A stretch of DNA of 64,000 nucleotides from Streptomyces sp. TP-A0356 (GCF_001417775.1 NZ_BBZJ01000014.1:496001-560000), one strand, 5' to 3'; positions 41,421 through 52,132 are shown, numbered from the stretch's first letter. The notes: a model not told the origin generated them from the letters alone. Numbers and translations are program-made.

Positions 41421-42289
41421 GAGGTGCTCCTGTGGGCGAAGTCGGGGAAGAGGGACGGGACCGGCGAGGCGTCGAACCGGTCGCGCAAGCGGTGCAGCAG
41501 GACGGCTGCCACCGCGGCGACCGCGCCCGCCACGCCCTGGCCCGCCGCCGTGAACGGCGGGAGCGTCCCGTGGGTGGTCGCCTCGGCCATCGCCAACAGG
41601 CCGACCCAGCCGCCGCTGACCAGGACAGGGGCGAGGACCGGCCCCAGCCGGGCCGTCAGCGCGAGCCCCGTGGTGGTCAGCGCGAGGGCGGGAAGGAGCC
41701 AGGCCAGGGCACGCAGCCCGTACCCGGGGAGGGCCAGTGTCGCCAGGCCGTTCAGCGCCAGGCTCGCCACCAGCACCGCGACCGTGCGGATCATCAGCAG
41801 ACGGAAGCCGTGCAGCGGAGCGACGAGCGTCATCTCGTACGTCGGGTCGAGGGCCGGACCGTACGAGAGCGCGACGCCCCCCAGTGGCAGCAGCGGGGCC
41901 AGGGCGAGGAACATCGCGGGCGAGCCCGCCGAGTAGACCGAGACCACGGTCATGACCAGGACCAGCAGGACCGCGCCCAGCCAGGAGGCGCGCAGCACGG
42001 GGGTCGCGGCCAGCAGCCGCGCGGTGTGGTCGGCGATCCCGAGCCGCATGAGCAGCCCCTCGAAGACCCCCGGCCGCGGGGCGTCCAGCTCGGCGTCGAG
42101 CCGCTCCCACCCGGTGTCCAGGGCAAGCGGGTCACTGACCTCGGCCAGTGCCCCGCGGCAGGGCGCGCAGGCGACCAGGTGCGCGTCGACGGACCACAGC
42201 CGGGGGGCCTCCAGCTCGCCGCGAGCATAGGCGCGGAGGTCGTCGGCGTCCGCGTGCCATCCGGCGCCGTCGTGCTTGTCGTCCCTCAT
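41417..42289 (-). CDS. Membrane anti-sigma factor with zf-HC2 domain
   Basis: A 290-residue protein. Residues 1-50 hold a zinc-binding anti-sigma (ZAS) motif, H..., then HLVACAPCRG (H-x3-C-x2-C). Residues 105-275 form about six transmembrane helices, far more than the single helix of ordinary anti-sigma factors, and the last two helices resemble permease segments. The product probably binds the ECF sigma factor while itself being part of the transport complex. It begins at ATG 42289, overlapping the sigma gene stop codon (42286). The ABC ATPase follows with ATGA overlap. Confidence 0.82.
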   Translation of the reverse strand: MRDDKHDGAGWHADADDLRAYARGELEAPRLWSVDAHLVACAPCRGALAEVSDPLALDTGWERLDAELDAPRPGVFEGLLMRLGIADHTARLLAATPVLRASWLGAVLLVLVMTVVSVYSAGSPAMFLALAPLLPLGGVALSYGPALDPTYEMTLVAPLHGFRLLMIRTVAVLVASLALNGLATLALPGYGLRALAWLLPALALTTTGLALTARLGPVLAPVLVSGGWVGLLAMAEATTHGTLPPFTAAGQGVAGAVAAVAAVLLHRLRDRFDASPVPSLFPDFAHRSTS

Positions 42290-42825
42290 GCCAGCTCCTC
42301 CCGCAACCGCTTGCGGGCGCGCAGCGCCCGTGTCTTGACCGTGCCGGGGGGAATGCCGAGCAGGACGGCCGCCTCCCTGGTCGTGAGTCCGTCGATCACC
42401 GTCGCCTGGAGGACGGCCCGCAGCTCGGGCGAGAGCCTTATCAGCGCCCCTGCCAGGTCGCCGTGCTCCACTCCGGCCAGGACGCGCTCCTCCGCGGACG
42501 CCTCGTGCCGGTGCCGCAGCCTGGCCAGCGTCTGCCGCAGCCGGCCGCGGGCGCCGTCGCCACGCAGCGCGTCCACCAGCCGCCGGGCGCCGACGCGCCA
42601 GAGCCAACCGGCCACGTCGCCCTCCTCGCGGTAGCGCGCGGTGCCGTGCCAGACGGCCAGGAACGTCTCCTGCACGACGTCGTCCACGACCCCGGGGTCG
42701 GCACAGCGGCCACGCAGCCGCGCCGTGAGCCATGGCGCATACCGCCGGTACAGCTCCTCGAAGGCGCGACGGTCCCCGTCTGCCGCGGCACGCAGCAGCT
42801 CTCCGTCACTTCTCGTTTCCCTCAC
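42286..42825 (-). CDS. ECF RNA polymerase sigma factor
   Basis: A 179-residue sigma-70 factor of the extracytoplasmic type. Region 2 spans about residues 8-80 (AFEELYRRYAPWLTARLRG, DDVVQETFLAVWHGTARYRE, GWLWRVGARRLVDALRG); region 4 is LSPELRAVLQATVIDGLTTREAAVLLGIPPGTVKTRALRARKRLREEL. It starts at GTG 42825 with GAAGGGG just upstream. It heads a five-gene overlapping operon (sigma, anti-sigma, ATPase, two membrane proteins). Autoregulation is expected, but I did not find a convincing ECF promoter in the upstream 764 bases. Confidence 0.93.
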   Translation of the reverse strand: MRETRSDGELLRAAADGDRRAFEELYRRYAPWLTARLRGRCADPGVVDDVVQETFLAVWHGTARYREEGDVAGWLWRVGARRLVDALRGDGARGRLRQTLARLRHRHEASAEERVLAGVEHGDLAGALIRLSPELRAVLQATVIDGLTTREAAVLLGIPPGTVKTRALRARKRLREELA

Positions 42826-43589
42826 GCCCCTTCATCGGACGAGCCCCCACGATCGGTTCACGTCTCGGAGAAGAATCTCTGTCGCCGGGGGAGCCAAGGG
42901 TCGCCGGGGGAGCCAAGGTAGGACGGCCACGGCGGCTCCCTCGCCGTACGAGAGCGGAGCGGGCGACGACGCGCCGGCCGAAGCGGGGCGTCGCATGGCA
43001 GCCGACGGGGACCAGGGCGCGACGACCACGGCCATTCACCGCCCGACGGCCGCATCGGGTCGCCGTATCCGCCGGAGCGGGTCGCGGCGCCGACCGCGGC
43101 GCGCTTCGGTGCGACGGCGGGGGGAGAGTGGCCCCTCCGGCGGCTGAACCCGCACCCGCGCCCGACCAACCGCGCCCGACCAACCGCACCCGACAACCGA
43201 AAGCCGGCCGCCCCCGCCCTCGGTCGTCGCAGTGCGGCTCGATGCGGCCTCCGAGCGGTCCGCCGAGCCGCGGCCGGGGTCGGCCGTCCGGTGGCGGTTG
43301 CCGTGCGGTCGGTCGACTCGGACGACACACCCGCCCCTTGCAGCCCTCTCGTACGCCGTAGTGTCGCCTGTAGACGTCAGCGAGCCTCCCCGCGCTATCC
43401 CGCACGTCATGTCGCCGTAACCATTGATTCAGACGAACTTGCGACGCTCTGCCAATGAACGCCGCCGTGCCAGAGCCGACGCCGCCCCCGGAGAACGGGG
43501 CCGGTACGGAACACGGGCATCGCTTCGCCGCGACGCCGCCCGGACTCCATGACGCGCCTGTCACCCGGTCGGCGCGGAAGAATGGGTTC
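42826..43589. other. Gene-free spacer between the ECF sigma gene and ppk
   Basis: 764 bases with no supportable gene. GTCGCCGGGGGAGCCAAGG is duplicated exactly in tandem (42881-42899 and 42900-42918). CGCGCCCGACCAAC repeats about three times near 43155-43200. The last 120 bases are lower in GC and should hold the ppk promoter; a weak PHO-box-like GATTCAGACGA lies near 43427. An alternative ppk start at 43455 would shorten this region. Confidence 0.5.
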
Positions 43590-45878
43590 ATGAGCCAGCA
43601 GAACGCCCAGGCACCGGCCCAGCCGTCCCCCACCACCTCCCGTGATGGGGAGGCTTCGGGTCGCGCGAACACGCAGAACCAGCAGCCCTCCGTGGGCTCC
43701 ATCGCCGCGCACCGCCCGCACACCGTGTCCGGGGCGGTCTCCGATCTGGCACCGGACCTCGACGCCGACCTCGACGTGTACGAGGAGGCCGAGGAAGCGT
43801 TCGGTGCCGAGCTCCCCCAGGGCCGCTTCCTCGACCGGGAGCGCAGCTGGCTCCAGTTCAACGAGCGCGTGCTCGAACTGGCCGAGGACCCCAGCACGCC
43901 CCTCCTGGAGCGGGCCAAGTTCCTTGCGATCTTCGCCAGCAACCTGGACGAGTTCTTCATGGTCCGGGTGGCGGGTCTGAAGCGCCGCATCGCCACCGGC
44001 GTCGCCACCCGCTCGGCGTCCGGTCTCCAGCCGCGCGAGGTGCTGGAGATGATCTGGGCCCGGTCCCGCGAGCTCATGGCCCGGCACGCCGCCTGCTTCC
44101 AAGAGGACGTCGCCCCCGCGCTCGCCGACGAGGGCATCCACGTGGTCCGCTGGAACGAGCTGACCGACAAGGAGCAGGCGCGCCTCTTCACGCTCTTCCG
44201 CCACCAGATCTTCCCGGTCCTCACCCCGCTGGCCGTCGACCCCGCGCACCCCTTCCCGTACATCTCGGGGCTCTCGCTCAATCTCGCGGTCGTCGTGCGC
44301 AACCCGGTCTCCGGCCATCGCCACTTCGCGCGCGTCAAGGTCCCGCCGTTGCTGGCCCGCTTCCTGGAGGCCTCCCCGCAGCGGTACGTGCCCATCGAGG
44401 ACGTCATCGCCGCGCACCTGGAGGAGCTGTTCCCGGGCATGGAGGTCCTGGAGCACCACACCTTCCGGATAACGCGCAACGAGGATCTCGAGGTCGAGGA
44501 GGACGACGCCGAGAACCTGCTCCAGGCCCTGGAGAAGGAGCTCATGCGGCGTCGCTTCGGGCCGCCCGTGCGTCTTGAGGTCGAGGAGTCCATCGACCGG
44601 TACGTCCTGGACCTCCTCGTGCGCGAGCTGAAGATCTCCGAGGCCGAGGTGTACCCGCTGCCGGGTCCCCTGGACCTCACCGGTCTCTTCGGCATCGCGA
44701 ACCTCGACCGGCCCGAGCTGAAGTACCCGAAGTTCGTGGCGGGCACCCACCGCGACCTCGCGGAGGTCGAGTCCGCATCCGCGCCCGACATCTTCGCGGC
44801 GCTGCGGGAACGGGACGTCCTGCTGCACCACCCGTACGACAGCTTCTCCACCTCCGTGCAGGCGTTCCTGGAGCAGGCGGCCGCCGATCCGGACGTCCTC
44901 GCGATCAAGCAGACGCTGTACCGGACCTCCGAGACCTCGCCGATCGTGGACGCGCTCATCGACGCGGCCGAGTCCGGCAAGCAGGTCCTCGTACTGGTCG
45001 AGATCAAGGCCCGGTTCGACGAGCAGGCCAACATCAAGTGGGCCCGCAAGCTGGAGGAGGCGGGCTGCCATGTCGTGTACGGGCTCGTCGGGCTGAAGAC
45101 CCACTGCAAGCTGTCGCTCGTCGTACGGCAGGAAGGCGAAACGCTCCGCCGCTACAGCCACGTCGGCACGGGCAACTACCACCCGAAGACCGCTCGTCTG
45201 TACGAAGACCTGGGGCTGCTGACCGCCGATCCGCAGGTCGGCGCGGACTTGTCCGACCTCTTCAACAGGCTGTCGGGCTACTCGCGCCGCGAGACCTACC
45301 GCAGGCTGCTCGTCGCCCCCAAGTCCCTGCGCGACGGTCTGATATCGCGGATCAACAAGGAGATCCAGCACCACCGGGCCGGCCGGCCCGCGTATGTGCG
45401 CATCAAGGTCAACTCGATGGTGGACGAGGCGGTCATCGACGCGCTCTACCGCGCGTCCCAGGCCGGCGTCCCGGTCGACGTGTGGGTGCGCGGCATCTGC
45501 GCGGTGCGCCCCGGCGTCCCCGGCCTGTCCGAGAACATACGCGTACGGTCCATCCTCGGCCGCTTCCTCGAACACTCCCGAGTCTTCGCCTTCGGCAACG
45601 GCGGCGAGGCCGAGGTGTGGATCGGCAGCGCGGACATGATGCACCGCAACCTCGACCGCCGTATCGAAGCACTCGTCAGGGTCACCGACCCGGCACACCG
45701 GGCGGCCCTCAACCGGCTGCTGGAGACGGGTATGTCCGACACCACGGCCTCCTGGCACCTGGGCCCGGACGGCGAGTGGACCCGGCACGCTACCGACGCG
45801 GACGGCCAGCCCCTGCGGAACATCCAGGAGATGCTCATAGACGCCCGGAGGCGCCGGCGTGGCACAGCAACACCTTGA
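43590..45878 (+). CDS. ppk: Polyphosphate kinase 1
   Basis: Reversibly makes inorganic polyphosphate from ATP, or ATP from polyP. The 762-residue protein has an extra Gln/Ser-rich N-terminal extension of about 80 residues. [42 protein letters not shown] is the conserved N domain. The phospho-acceptor His524 is in [17 protein letters not shown], and His662 is in [11 protein letters not shown], matching the two essential histidines of E. coli PPK. ATG 43590 has GGAAGAATGGG upstream; ATG 43455 is an alternative. In Streptomyces ppk is PhoP-regulated and its loss increases antibiotic production. The CHAD gene overlaps its end by 20 bases. Confidence 0.96.
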   Translation: MSQQNAQAPAQPSPTTSRDGEASGRANTQNQQPSVGSIAAHRPHTVSGAVSDLAPDLDADLDVYEEAEEAFGAELPQGRFLDRERSWLQFNERVLELAEDPSTPLLERAKFLAIFASNLDEFFMVRVAGLKRRIATGVATRSASGLQPREVLEMIWARSRELMARHAACFQEDVAPALADEGIHVVRWNELTDKEQARLFTLFRHQIFPVLTPLAVDPAHPFPYISGLSLNLAVVVRNPVSGHRHFARVKVPPLLARFLEASPQRYVPIEDVIAAHLEELFPGMEVLEHHTFRITRNEDLEVEEDDAENLLQALEKELMRRRFGPPVRLEVEESIDRYVLDLLVRELKISEAEVYPLPGPLDLTGLFGIANLDRPELKYPKFVAGTHRDLAEVESASAPDIFAALRERDVLLHHPYDSFSTSVQAFLEQAAADPDVLAIKQTLYRTSETSPIVDALIDAAESGKQVLVLVEIKARFDEQANIKWARKLEEAGCHVVYGLVGLKTHCKLSLVVRQEGETLRRYSHVGTGNYHPKTARLYEDLGLLTADPQVGADLSDLFNRLSGYSRRETYRRLLVAPKSLRDGLISRINKEIQHHRAGRPAYVRIKVNSMVDEAVIDALYRASQAGVPVDVWVRGICAVRPGVPGLSENIRVRSILGRFLEHSRVFAFGNGGEAEVWIGSADMMHRNLDRRIEALVRVTDPAHRAALNRLLETGMSDTTASWHLGPDGEWTRHATDADGQPLRNIQEMLIDARRRRRGTATP

Positions 45879-46953
45879 TCCCCCGACCGACCCCACGGCC
45901 AGGCCTGCGGCCGGGCCCGTGTCCGGGGACGCCCTCGCGGGCTACCTGAGGGCCCAGGCCACGGAGTTCCTGCGTTCGCTGCGCCAGCACCGGGAGACCG
46001 GTGCCGCGGGGAACGGCACGGAGGACTCCGGCGACGCGGCGCTCGCCCTGCGCCGCTCGGCCCGCCGCATCAGCGGCACGCTCCACACCTTCCGTCCGCT
46101 GCTCGACGCCGACTGGTCGGAGGCGATGCGTCCCGAGCTGGCCTGGCTGTCGGGCACGCTGGCACGCGAGCACGCGTACGCGGCGCGGCTGGAACGGCTG
46201 CTCCTGGCGCTGCACCGGCTGTCGGGCTCCTCGGTCTTCCCCGCGCAGCCGGTGGGCGCGGCGGAACCCGTCGGCACCGGGCCGCGCACCCAGCCCGCCG
46301 CACCGGAACGCGGCAACCTGACCGTCGGCGCGGCGAAGGCGGGGGCCCTGCTGGAGCGCCAGCTGACCCTGGCCCGGACCCGCGCCCACTCCGCCGCCCT
46401 GCAGGCCCTCGGGTCGAGCCGCTTCCACGCGGTGGCGGACAGCGTCGCCGTCCTCGCCAGCGAGGTTCCGCTCACCCCCGCCGCGGCCACCGCCGACCTG
46501 CGACCGCTGGCGGCGGCGGCCGAGGAACGGCTGTGCGACGCGGTGGCCGCGCTGCCGCTGATCGTCGCGGGCCACCCGTACAACGCGGAGGCCCTGATCC
46601 ACGGCCTCTCCCCCGACCCGGCACCGCATCCGCAGGACGGCCCCTGGCACCAGGTCCGGCTGCTGCTGCGGCTGCACCGCTACGCCCGGGAGGTGCTGTA
46701 CGGCGAGTACGGCGAGCACGGGGAGAAGGCGGCCGTCGACGTACGGCTGCTGGCGGCCGGCCAGGCCCTGAACCGGCACCGGGACGCCTCGGAGGCGGCC
46801 GCCGCCGCGGCCGCCGCGGCGCGCACCCCGCGCATCGCCCCGGCGACGGCGTACGCCTTGGGCGTGCTGCACGCCGACCAGCGCCATGAGGTGGAGGCGG
46901 CGCGCTTCGCCTTCCAGCAGGCCTGGCAGCGGCAGACGGTGGGCACTCCGTAG
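45859..46953 (+). CDS. CHAD domain protein, polyphosphate-linked
   Basis: A 364-residue protein with the conserved histidine alpha-helical domain. CHAD proteins bind polyphosphate through rows of basic residues and co-localise with polyP granules. [42 protein letters not shown] is the clearest CHAD element, and [18 protein letters not shown] the second half. It starts at GTG 45859 inside the ppk gene (20-base overlap), so production is tied to PPK. The last 70 residues are Ala-rich. The Nudix gene follows after a repetitive spacer. Confidence 0.9.
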   Translation: MAQQHLDPPTDPTARPAAGPVSGDALAGYLRAQATEFLRSLRQHRETGAAGNGTEDSGDAALALRRSARRISGTLHTFRPLLDADWSEAMRPELAWLSGTLAREHAYAARLERLLLALHRLSGSSVFPAQPVGAAEPVGTGPRTQPAAPERGNLTVGAAKAGALLERQLTLARTRAHSAALQALGSSRFHAVADSVAVLASEVPLTPAAATADLRPLAAAAEERLCDAVAALPLIVAGHPYNAEALIHGLSPDPAPHPQDGPWHQVRLLLRLHRYAREVLYGEYGEHGEKAAVDVRLLAAGQALNRHRDASEAAAAAAAAARTPRIAPATAYALGVLHADQRHEVEAARFAFQQAWQRQTVGTP

Positions 46954-47192
46954 GCATCGGTGGGCAGTAGGCATCGGTGGGCGGTGCGCAGGCCGTGGAG
47001 ACCGGAGGGCGGTGCGCCGGCCGTGGAGACCGGAGGGCACTCCGTGGGCCCATGGGCATCGGCGGGCCCCGCGCAGGCCCGTAGACGTCGTCGAGACGTC
47101 GGTGGGCACTGCGCAGGCACCTGTACGACGGCACGGCGCGTCCCGGCGCGTCCCGGCGCGACGCAGGCACGAGAGAGGAGCCGGAGCACCCG
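46954..47192. repeat. Repetitive spacer between CHAD and Nudix genes
   Basis: TAGGCATCGGTGGGC recurs at 46951 and 46968 (17-base period). GCGGTGCGCAGGCCGTGGAG plus ACCGGAGG occurs at 46981 and again at 47009 with one change, an adjacent 28-base duplication. Looser copies (CATGGGCATCGGCGGGC) follow to about 47080. The region does not code and splits an otherwise tight operon. It lies in the place of an intergenic leader for the Nudix gene. Confidence 0.8.
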
Positions 47193-47606
47193 ATGAACGA
47201 CGAGACCATTCGCGCGGCTGGCTGTGTCCTGTGGCGCCGCTCCCCCATAGACGGTGAACTGGAGATCTGTCTGGTCCACCGGCCGAAGTACGACGACTGG
47301 TCCCACCCGAAGGGCAAGCTCAAGCTCGACGAGGATCCGCTCACGGGCGCGCTGCGGGAGGTGGGGGAGGAGACGGGGTACGTCGCCACACCCGGCGCGC
47401 CCCTACCCACCGCCCACTACGAGGCGAACGGCCGTCCCAAGCAGGTCCACTACTGGGCGGCCGAGGCGACGGGCGGCTCGTTCACCCCGAACCGCGAGGT
47501 CGACCGCCTCCTGTGGCTCCACCCGGCAGCGGCCCGCAACCGTCTGACGCAGCCCCGCGACCGGGACCTCGTCGACGCCTTCCTGAACGCACTCAAGCTG
47601 ACCTGA
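47193..47606 (+). CDS. Nudix hydrolase, MutT1-like
   Basis: A 137-residue Nudix enzyme. The box G-x5-E-x7-REVGEE-x-GY is complete at residues 41-63 (GKLKLDEDPL...REVGEETGY). PKYDDWSHPKGK just before it is typical of actinobacterial MutT1, which hydrolyses 8-oxo-dGTP or diadenosine polyphosphates. Mycobacterial MutT1 has an extra phosphatase domain; this protein is only the Nudix half. ppk and mutT1 are also neighbours in M. tuberculosis (Rv2984-Rv2985), so the pairing is ancient. GAGAGGAG precedes ATG 47193. Confidence 0.93.
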   Translation: MNDETIRAAGCVLWRRSPIDGELEICLVHRPKYDDWSHPKGKLKLDEDPLTGALREVGEETGYVATPGAPLPTAHYEANGRPKQVHYWAAEATGGSFTPNREVDRLLWLHPAAARNRLTQPRDRDLVDAFLNALKLT

Positions 47607-47720
47607 GCCCCCAGACAGGGGCGCGCGGGCCCCCAGACGGGGGCGCGCAGCAACTGCGCGGGGGCGCACGCGCCTCGCAAGGGGCGCAGAGAACTGCGTG
47701 CCCTGCCACAAGCTCCTGGC
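47607..47720. repeat. Interspersed GGGGCGCG...AACTGCGC repeats after Nudix gene
   Basis: CCCCCAGACAGGGGCGCGCG is followed by CCCCCAGACGGGGGCGCGCA, two hairpins that can act as terminators. GGGGCGCG(CA)G(C)AACTGCGC and GGGGCGCAGAGAACTGCG then recur. I recognise the last unit as one of the most abundant intergenic repeats of Streptomyces. Nothing codes here. Confidence 0.7.
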
Positions 47721-47825
47721 CGACCGAAATCCGCAGGCCAGGGGCCCTTGCCTCGACCCGACCCAATGGAATGCCCTCGTGTCCGAGACGTAAGCGTTCC
47801 GTGACCTAACCACACCGACTGCAGG

Positions 47826-47869
47826 GGTTCACCTTCCGTTCATTCTTGGCCATCGGCAGCTTCACCTGT
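47826..47869 (+). promoter_or_regulatory. PHO box array of the pst operon
   Basis: Four consecutive 11-base units follow the PhoP direct-repeat pattern: GGTTCACCTTC, CGTTCATTCTT, GGCCATCGGCA (weak) and GCTTCACCTGT. The consensus is G(G/T)TCAYYYR(G/C)G. They lie about 140-185 bases before the pstS start codon. PhoR-PhoP activation under phosphate limitation is well established for Streptomyces pst. Confidence 0.87.
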
Positions 47870-48009
47870 TCTGCCTAATTTCGGCCTTACACGGTGCGAA
47901 GCGCGCATGACGGCGTGCTGCCGCACTTCAAAAGTCACAGCGGCCCGCACGGGCTGACCACACTTCGCACGCCGCCAGCGACGGCGGCTCCTGGAAGGAA
48001 CTCCCGAAA

Positions 48010-49149
48010 GTGAAGCTTCAGCGCACGAACCGGCTTCGCGCCCTTTCCCTCGGTGCTGTCGCCGTCTCCAGCGCCCTGGCCCTGACGGCGTGCGGCTCGG
48101 ATGCCAAGAGCAGTGACAACGCCACCAGCAGCAGCTCCGCCTCCGCGCCGAGCAGCGGCTCCATCAAGTGTGACAACGCCAAGGGACAGCTGCAGGCGTC
48201 CGGCTCTTCCGCGCAGAAGAACGCCGTCGACGCGTGGGTCAAGCAGTACACCCAGGCCTGCTCGGGCGTCCAGATCAACTACAACCCGACCGGTTCGGGC
48301 GCCGGTGTCACCGCGTTCCTCGGTGGCCAGACCGCGTTCGCCGGTTCGGACTCGGCGCTGAAGCCCGAGCAGATCGCCCAGTCCAAGAAGGTCTGCACCG
48401 GCGGCGGCCAGGCCATCGACCTCCCGATGGTCGGCGGCCCCATCGCGATCGGTTACAACGTGCCGGGCGTGAGCAACCTGGTCCTGGACGCCTCGACGAT
48501 CGCCAAGATCTTCAACGACCAGATCAAGACGTGGGACGACCCCGCGATCAAGAAGCTGAACCCGAGCGCGAAGCTTCCCAGCACCAAGATCCAGCCCTAC
48601 CACCGTTCGGACGAGTCCGGCACCACGGACAACTTCACCAAGTACCTGATCGCCGCCGCCAAGACCGACTGGCCCTACACCGGTGGCAAGGCCTGGCAGG
48701 CCAAGGGCGGCCAGTCCGCGCAGGGCTCCGCCGGTCTCGCCCAGCAGGTGAAGCAGACCGCGGGCGCGATCTCCTACTTCGAGCTGTCCTACGCGGCCGA
48801 CGGCATCAACACGGTCGACCTGAAGACCAGCGCCTCCGCGCCCGTCAAGGCCACCGTCGAGAACGCCACCAAGGCCATCTCCACCGCCCAGGTCGCCGGC
48901 ACCGGCAAGGACCTGGCCCTGAAGCTGAACTACAAGCCGACCGCGGAGGGCGCCTACCCGCTCACCCTGGTCACCTACGAGATCGTCTGCGACAAGGGCA
49001 ACAAGTCCGACACGCTGCCGGCCGTGAAGTCCTTCCTCGGCTACACCGCGTCGGAGGACGGCCAGAACCAGCTGACCGCCGCCAAGTACGCGCCGATCCC
49101 CGCCGAGATCATCGCCAAGGTCCGCCAGACCATCTCGGGCCTGAGCTGA
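48010..49149 (+). CDS. pstS: Phosphate ABC transporter substrate-binding lipoprotein
   Basis: Captures phosphate outside the membrane and delivers it to PstCA. The 379-residue product has a lipoprotein signal, LALTACGSD, with Cys28 as the lipidated residue, then a Ser/Asn-rich spacer to about 50. Phosphate-loop residues are seen in ASGSSAQKNA, TGSGAGVTAFLGGQTAFAGSD and YHRSDESGTTDNF. The start is GTG 48010 with GGAAGGAA upstream. The hairpin at 49156-49188 between it and pstC should give higher pstS output. In Streptomyces PstS is also highly secreted at late growth. Confidence 0.96.
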   Translation: MKLQRTNRLRALSLGAVAVSSALALTACGSDAKSSDNATSSSSASAPSSGSIKCDNAKGQLQASGSSAQKNAVDAWVKQYTQACSGVQINYNPTGSGAGVTAFLGGQTAFAGSDSALKPEQIAQSKKVCTGGGQAIDLPMVGGPIAIGYNVPGVSNLVLDASTIAKIFNDQIKTWDDPAIKKLNPSAKLPSTKIQPYHRSDESGTTDNFTKYLIAAAKTDWPYTGGKAWQAKGGQSAQGSAGLAQQVKQTAGAISYFELSYAADGINTVDLKTSASAPVKATVENATKAISTAQVAGTGKDLALKLNYKPTAEGAYPLTLVTYEIVCDKGNKSDTLPAVKSFLGYTASEDGQNQLTAAKYAPIPAEIIAKVRQTISGLS

Positions 49150-49155
49150 CCTGAA

Positions 49156-49188
49156 GTGCGGCCCGCTCCCACTCGGAGCGGGCCGCAC
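49156..49188 (+). terminator. Hairpin between pstS and pstC
   Basis: GTGCGGCCCGCTC (49156-49168) and GAGCGGGCCGCAC (49176-49188) form a perfect 13-bp stem with a 7-base loop, starting 7 bases after the pstS stop. No U-tract follows. Partial termination or 3' end protection would give more PstS than PstCAB, as for other binding-protein operons. Confidence 0.82.
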
Positions 49189-49249
49189 CGTCCGGTGCAC
49201 CGCCGCCTGGAGCCGCAACCCGCTACGGCTCCGCAGACCGGAGATCCTG

Positions 49250-50257
49250 ATGGACATAACGACACAGAACACTGAAGCGCCTCCCCCCACCCCCCAGCCT
49301 TCCGTGGCCCAGCAGAAGCGCGCGAGCCGCGGCGCCACCCGTCCCGGAGACCGGATCTTCCTCGGTCTCTCGCGCGGGTCCGGCATCTTCCTCCTGGTGA
49401 TCATGGCCGCGATCGCGGTCTTCCTCACCTACCGTGCGTCCCTCGCGATCAGCCAGGACCACGGCAACTTCCTGACCACCTTCGAGTGGAACACCAACCT
49501 CATCCCGCCGGTCTTCGGTATCGCGGTCCTCGCCTTCGGCACGGTCGTCTCCTCGATCATCGCCATGGCCATCGCGGTCCCGGTCGCGGTGGGCATCGCG
49601 CTGTTCCTCACGCACTACGCCCCGCGCAAGCTGGGCGGCCCCATCGCGTACGTGATCGACCTGCTGGCCGCCGTGCCGTCCATCGTGTACGGCCTGTGGG
49701 GCGCCCTCGTCCTCGTACCGCACATGCAGGGCCTGTTCGGCTGGCTGAACGACTACTTCGGCTGGACCGGCATCCTCTCCTGGCAGGGCGGCGCCCCCCG
49801 TTCGCTGCTGACCGTCGGCGTCCTGCTCGCGATCATGATCCTGCCGATCATCACCAACGTGAGCCGTGAGGTCTTCCGCCAGGTCCCGCAGATGCACGAG
49901 GAGGCGGCCCTGGCCCTCGGCGCCACGCGCTGGGAGGTCATCCGCATGGCCGTGCTGCCCTTCGGCCGCTCCGGCGTGATCTCCGCCTCGATGCTCGGCC
50001 TCGGCCGTGCCCTCGGCGAGACGATGGCCGTCGCCACGGTCCTCTCCCCCACCTTCGACATCCAGGCCAGCCTGCTCGACCCGGGCGGCGGTACCTTCGC
50101 CCAGAACATCGCCAGCAAGTTCGGTGAGGCCACCGACCAGGGCCGCGACGCCCTCATCGCCTCCGGTCTGATCCTCTTCGTCATCACCCTGCTGGTCAAC
50201 GGCGCGGCCCGCATCATCATCGCCCGCCGCAAGGAGTACTCGGGGGCCAACGCATGA
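49250..50257 (+). CDS. pstC: Phosphate ABC transporter permease PstC
   Basis: A 335-residue inner-membrane channel subunit with six helices after a 35-residue hydrophilic N-terminus. The EAA coupling loop is EEAALALGATRWEVIRMAVLPFGRSGVI. GIALFLTHYAPRKLGGPIAYVIDLLAAVPSIVYGLWG is the typical PstC segment. ATG 49250 has GGAGA upstream. pstA starts inside its stop codon (ATGA at 50254). Confidence 0.95.
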   Translation: MDITTQNTEAPPPTPQPSVAQQKRASRGATRPGDRIFLGLSRGSGIFLLVIMAAIAVFLTYRASLAISQDHGNFLTTFEWNTNLIPPVFGIAVLAFGTVVSSIIAMAIAVPVAVGIALFLTHYAPRKLGGPIAYVIDLLAAVPSIVYGLWGALVLVPHMQGLFGWLNDYFGWTGILSWQGGAPRSLLTVGVLLAIMILPIITNVSREVFRQVPQMHEEAALALGATRWEVIRMAVLPFGRSGVISASMLGLGRALGETMAVATVLSPTFDIQASLLDPGGGTFAQNIASKFGEATDQGRDALIASGLILFVITLLVNGAARIIIARRKEYSGANA

Positions 50258-51318
50258 GCCACGCAGCCGTCACCGCCAAGCGTCAGAGCACCCTGCGCGG
50301 CGCCAGCCTGCCCAAGTGGTCGCCCTGGGCCATCGCCGCGGGCTCGATCGCCGTCGGCGCGGGCATCGGCCTGGGCGCGGGCCTCGACAGCACCATCCAG
50401 TGGGGCCTGATCGCCGCGGTCCTCTTCGTGCTGGGCACGTACGTCATCTCGGCGCGCGTCGAGGGACGCCGGCAGGCCAAGGACCGGGTCGCGACCAGCC
50501 TCGTCTGGGTCTGCTTCATCGCCGCGGTCATCCCGCTGGCCTCCCTCATCTGGGAGACCCTCAAGCGCGGTGTGAAGGTCTTCGACGTCTACTTCCTCAC
50601 CCACTCGATGGGCGTGGTCGCCGACACCGAGCCCGGCGGCGGCATCTACCACGCCATCCTCGGCACCCTCGAGCAGGTGGGCATCGCCACCGTGATCGCC
50701 GTGCCGGTGGGTGTGCTCACCGCCGTCTACCTGGTCGAGTACGGCCGCGGCAAGCTCGCCAGGGCCGTCACCTTCTTCGTCGACGTCATGACGGGCGTTC
50801 CGTCGATCGTCGCGGGTCTGTTCGTCCTCAGCTTCTGGATCCTCATCCTCAAGATGGGCTACTCCGGCTTCGCCGGCTCGCTCGCCCTGGCAATCCTGAT
50901 GATGCCCGTGGTGGTCCGTTCCACGGAGGAGATGCTCAAGCTCGTGCCGAACGAGCTGCGTGAGGCCTCCCTCGCGCTGGGCGTCCCGAAGTGGCGCACC
51001 ATCCTCAAGGTGGTCCTGCCGACCTCGATCGGCGGCATCACCACGGGCGTGATGCTCGCGATCGCGCGCATCACCGGTGAGACCGCTCCCGTCCTGCTGC
51101 TGGTGTGGGGCACGAACTTCATCAACAGCAACCCGTTCCAGGACCCGCAGGCCTCGCTGCCGCTGTACATCTACCAGCAGTACGCGAACAGCGCCGGCTC
51201 CGGCGCGGCCTACGACCGGGCATGGGCGGCCGCGCTCGCCCTCATCGGCTTCGTGATGATCCTCAACCTGGCGGCCCGCGGCATCGCCCGCTGGAAGGCC
51301 CCGAAGACCGGTCGCTGA
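50254..51318 (+). CDS. pstA: Phosphate ABC transporter permease PstA
   Basis: A 354-residue partner of PstC with eight predicted helices, the first two being an N-terminal addition common in actinobacteria. The EAA loop is [28 protein letters not shown], and [24 protein letters not shown] is the family core. ATG 50254 overlaps the pstC stop, and pstB follows after 37 bases. Confidence 0.95.
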   Translation: MSHAAVTAKRQSTLRGASLPKWSPWAIAAGSIAVGAGIGLGAGLDSTIQWGLIAAVLFVLGTYVISARVEGRRQAKDRVATSLVWVCFIAAVIPLASLIWETLKRGVKVFDVYFLTHSMGVVADTEPGGGIYHAILGTLEQVGIATVIAVPVGVLTAVYLVEYGRGKLARAVTFFVDVMTGVPSIVAGLFVLSFWILILKMGYSGFAGSLALAILMMPVVVRSTEEMLKLVPNELREASLALGVPKWRTILKVVLPTSIGGITTGVMLAIARITGETAPVLLLVWGTNFINSNPFQDPQASLPLYIYQQYANSAGSGAAYDRAWAAALALIGFVMILNLAARGIARWKAPKTGR

Positions 51319-51355
51319 CGCGGCCACAGCGACTGATTATGGAAGTGAAGTAGTC

Positions 51356-52132
<777 letters not shown>

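Noticed and set aside
43407..45896. Long minus-strand open frame (829 residues) across ppk
   Set aside because: It is antisense to ppk, which has all catalytic motifs. Long opposite-strand frames are an expected effect of third-position GC bias.
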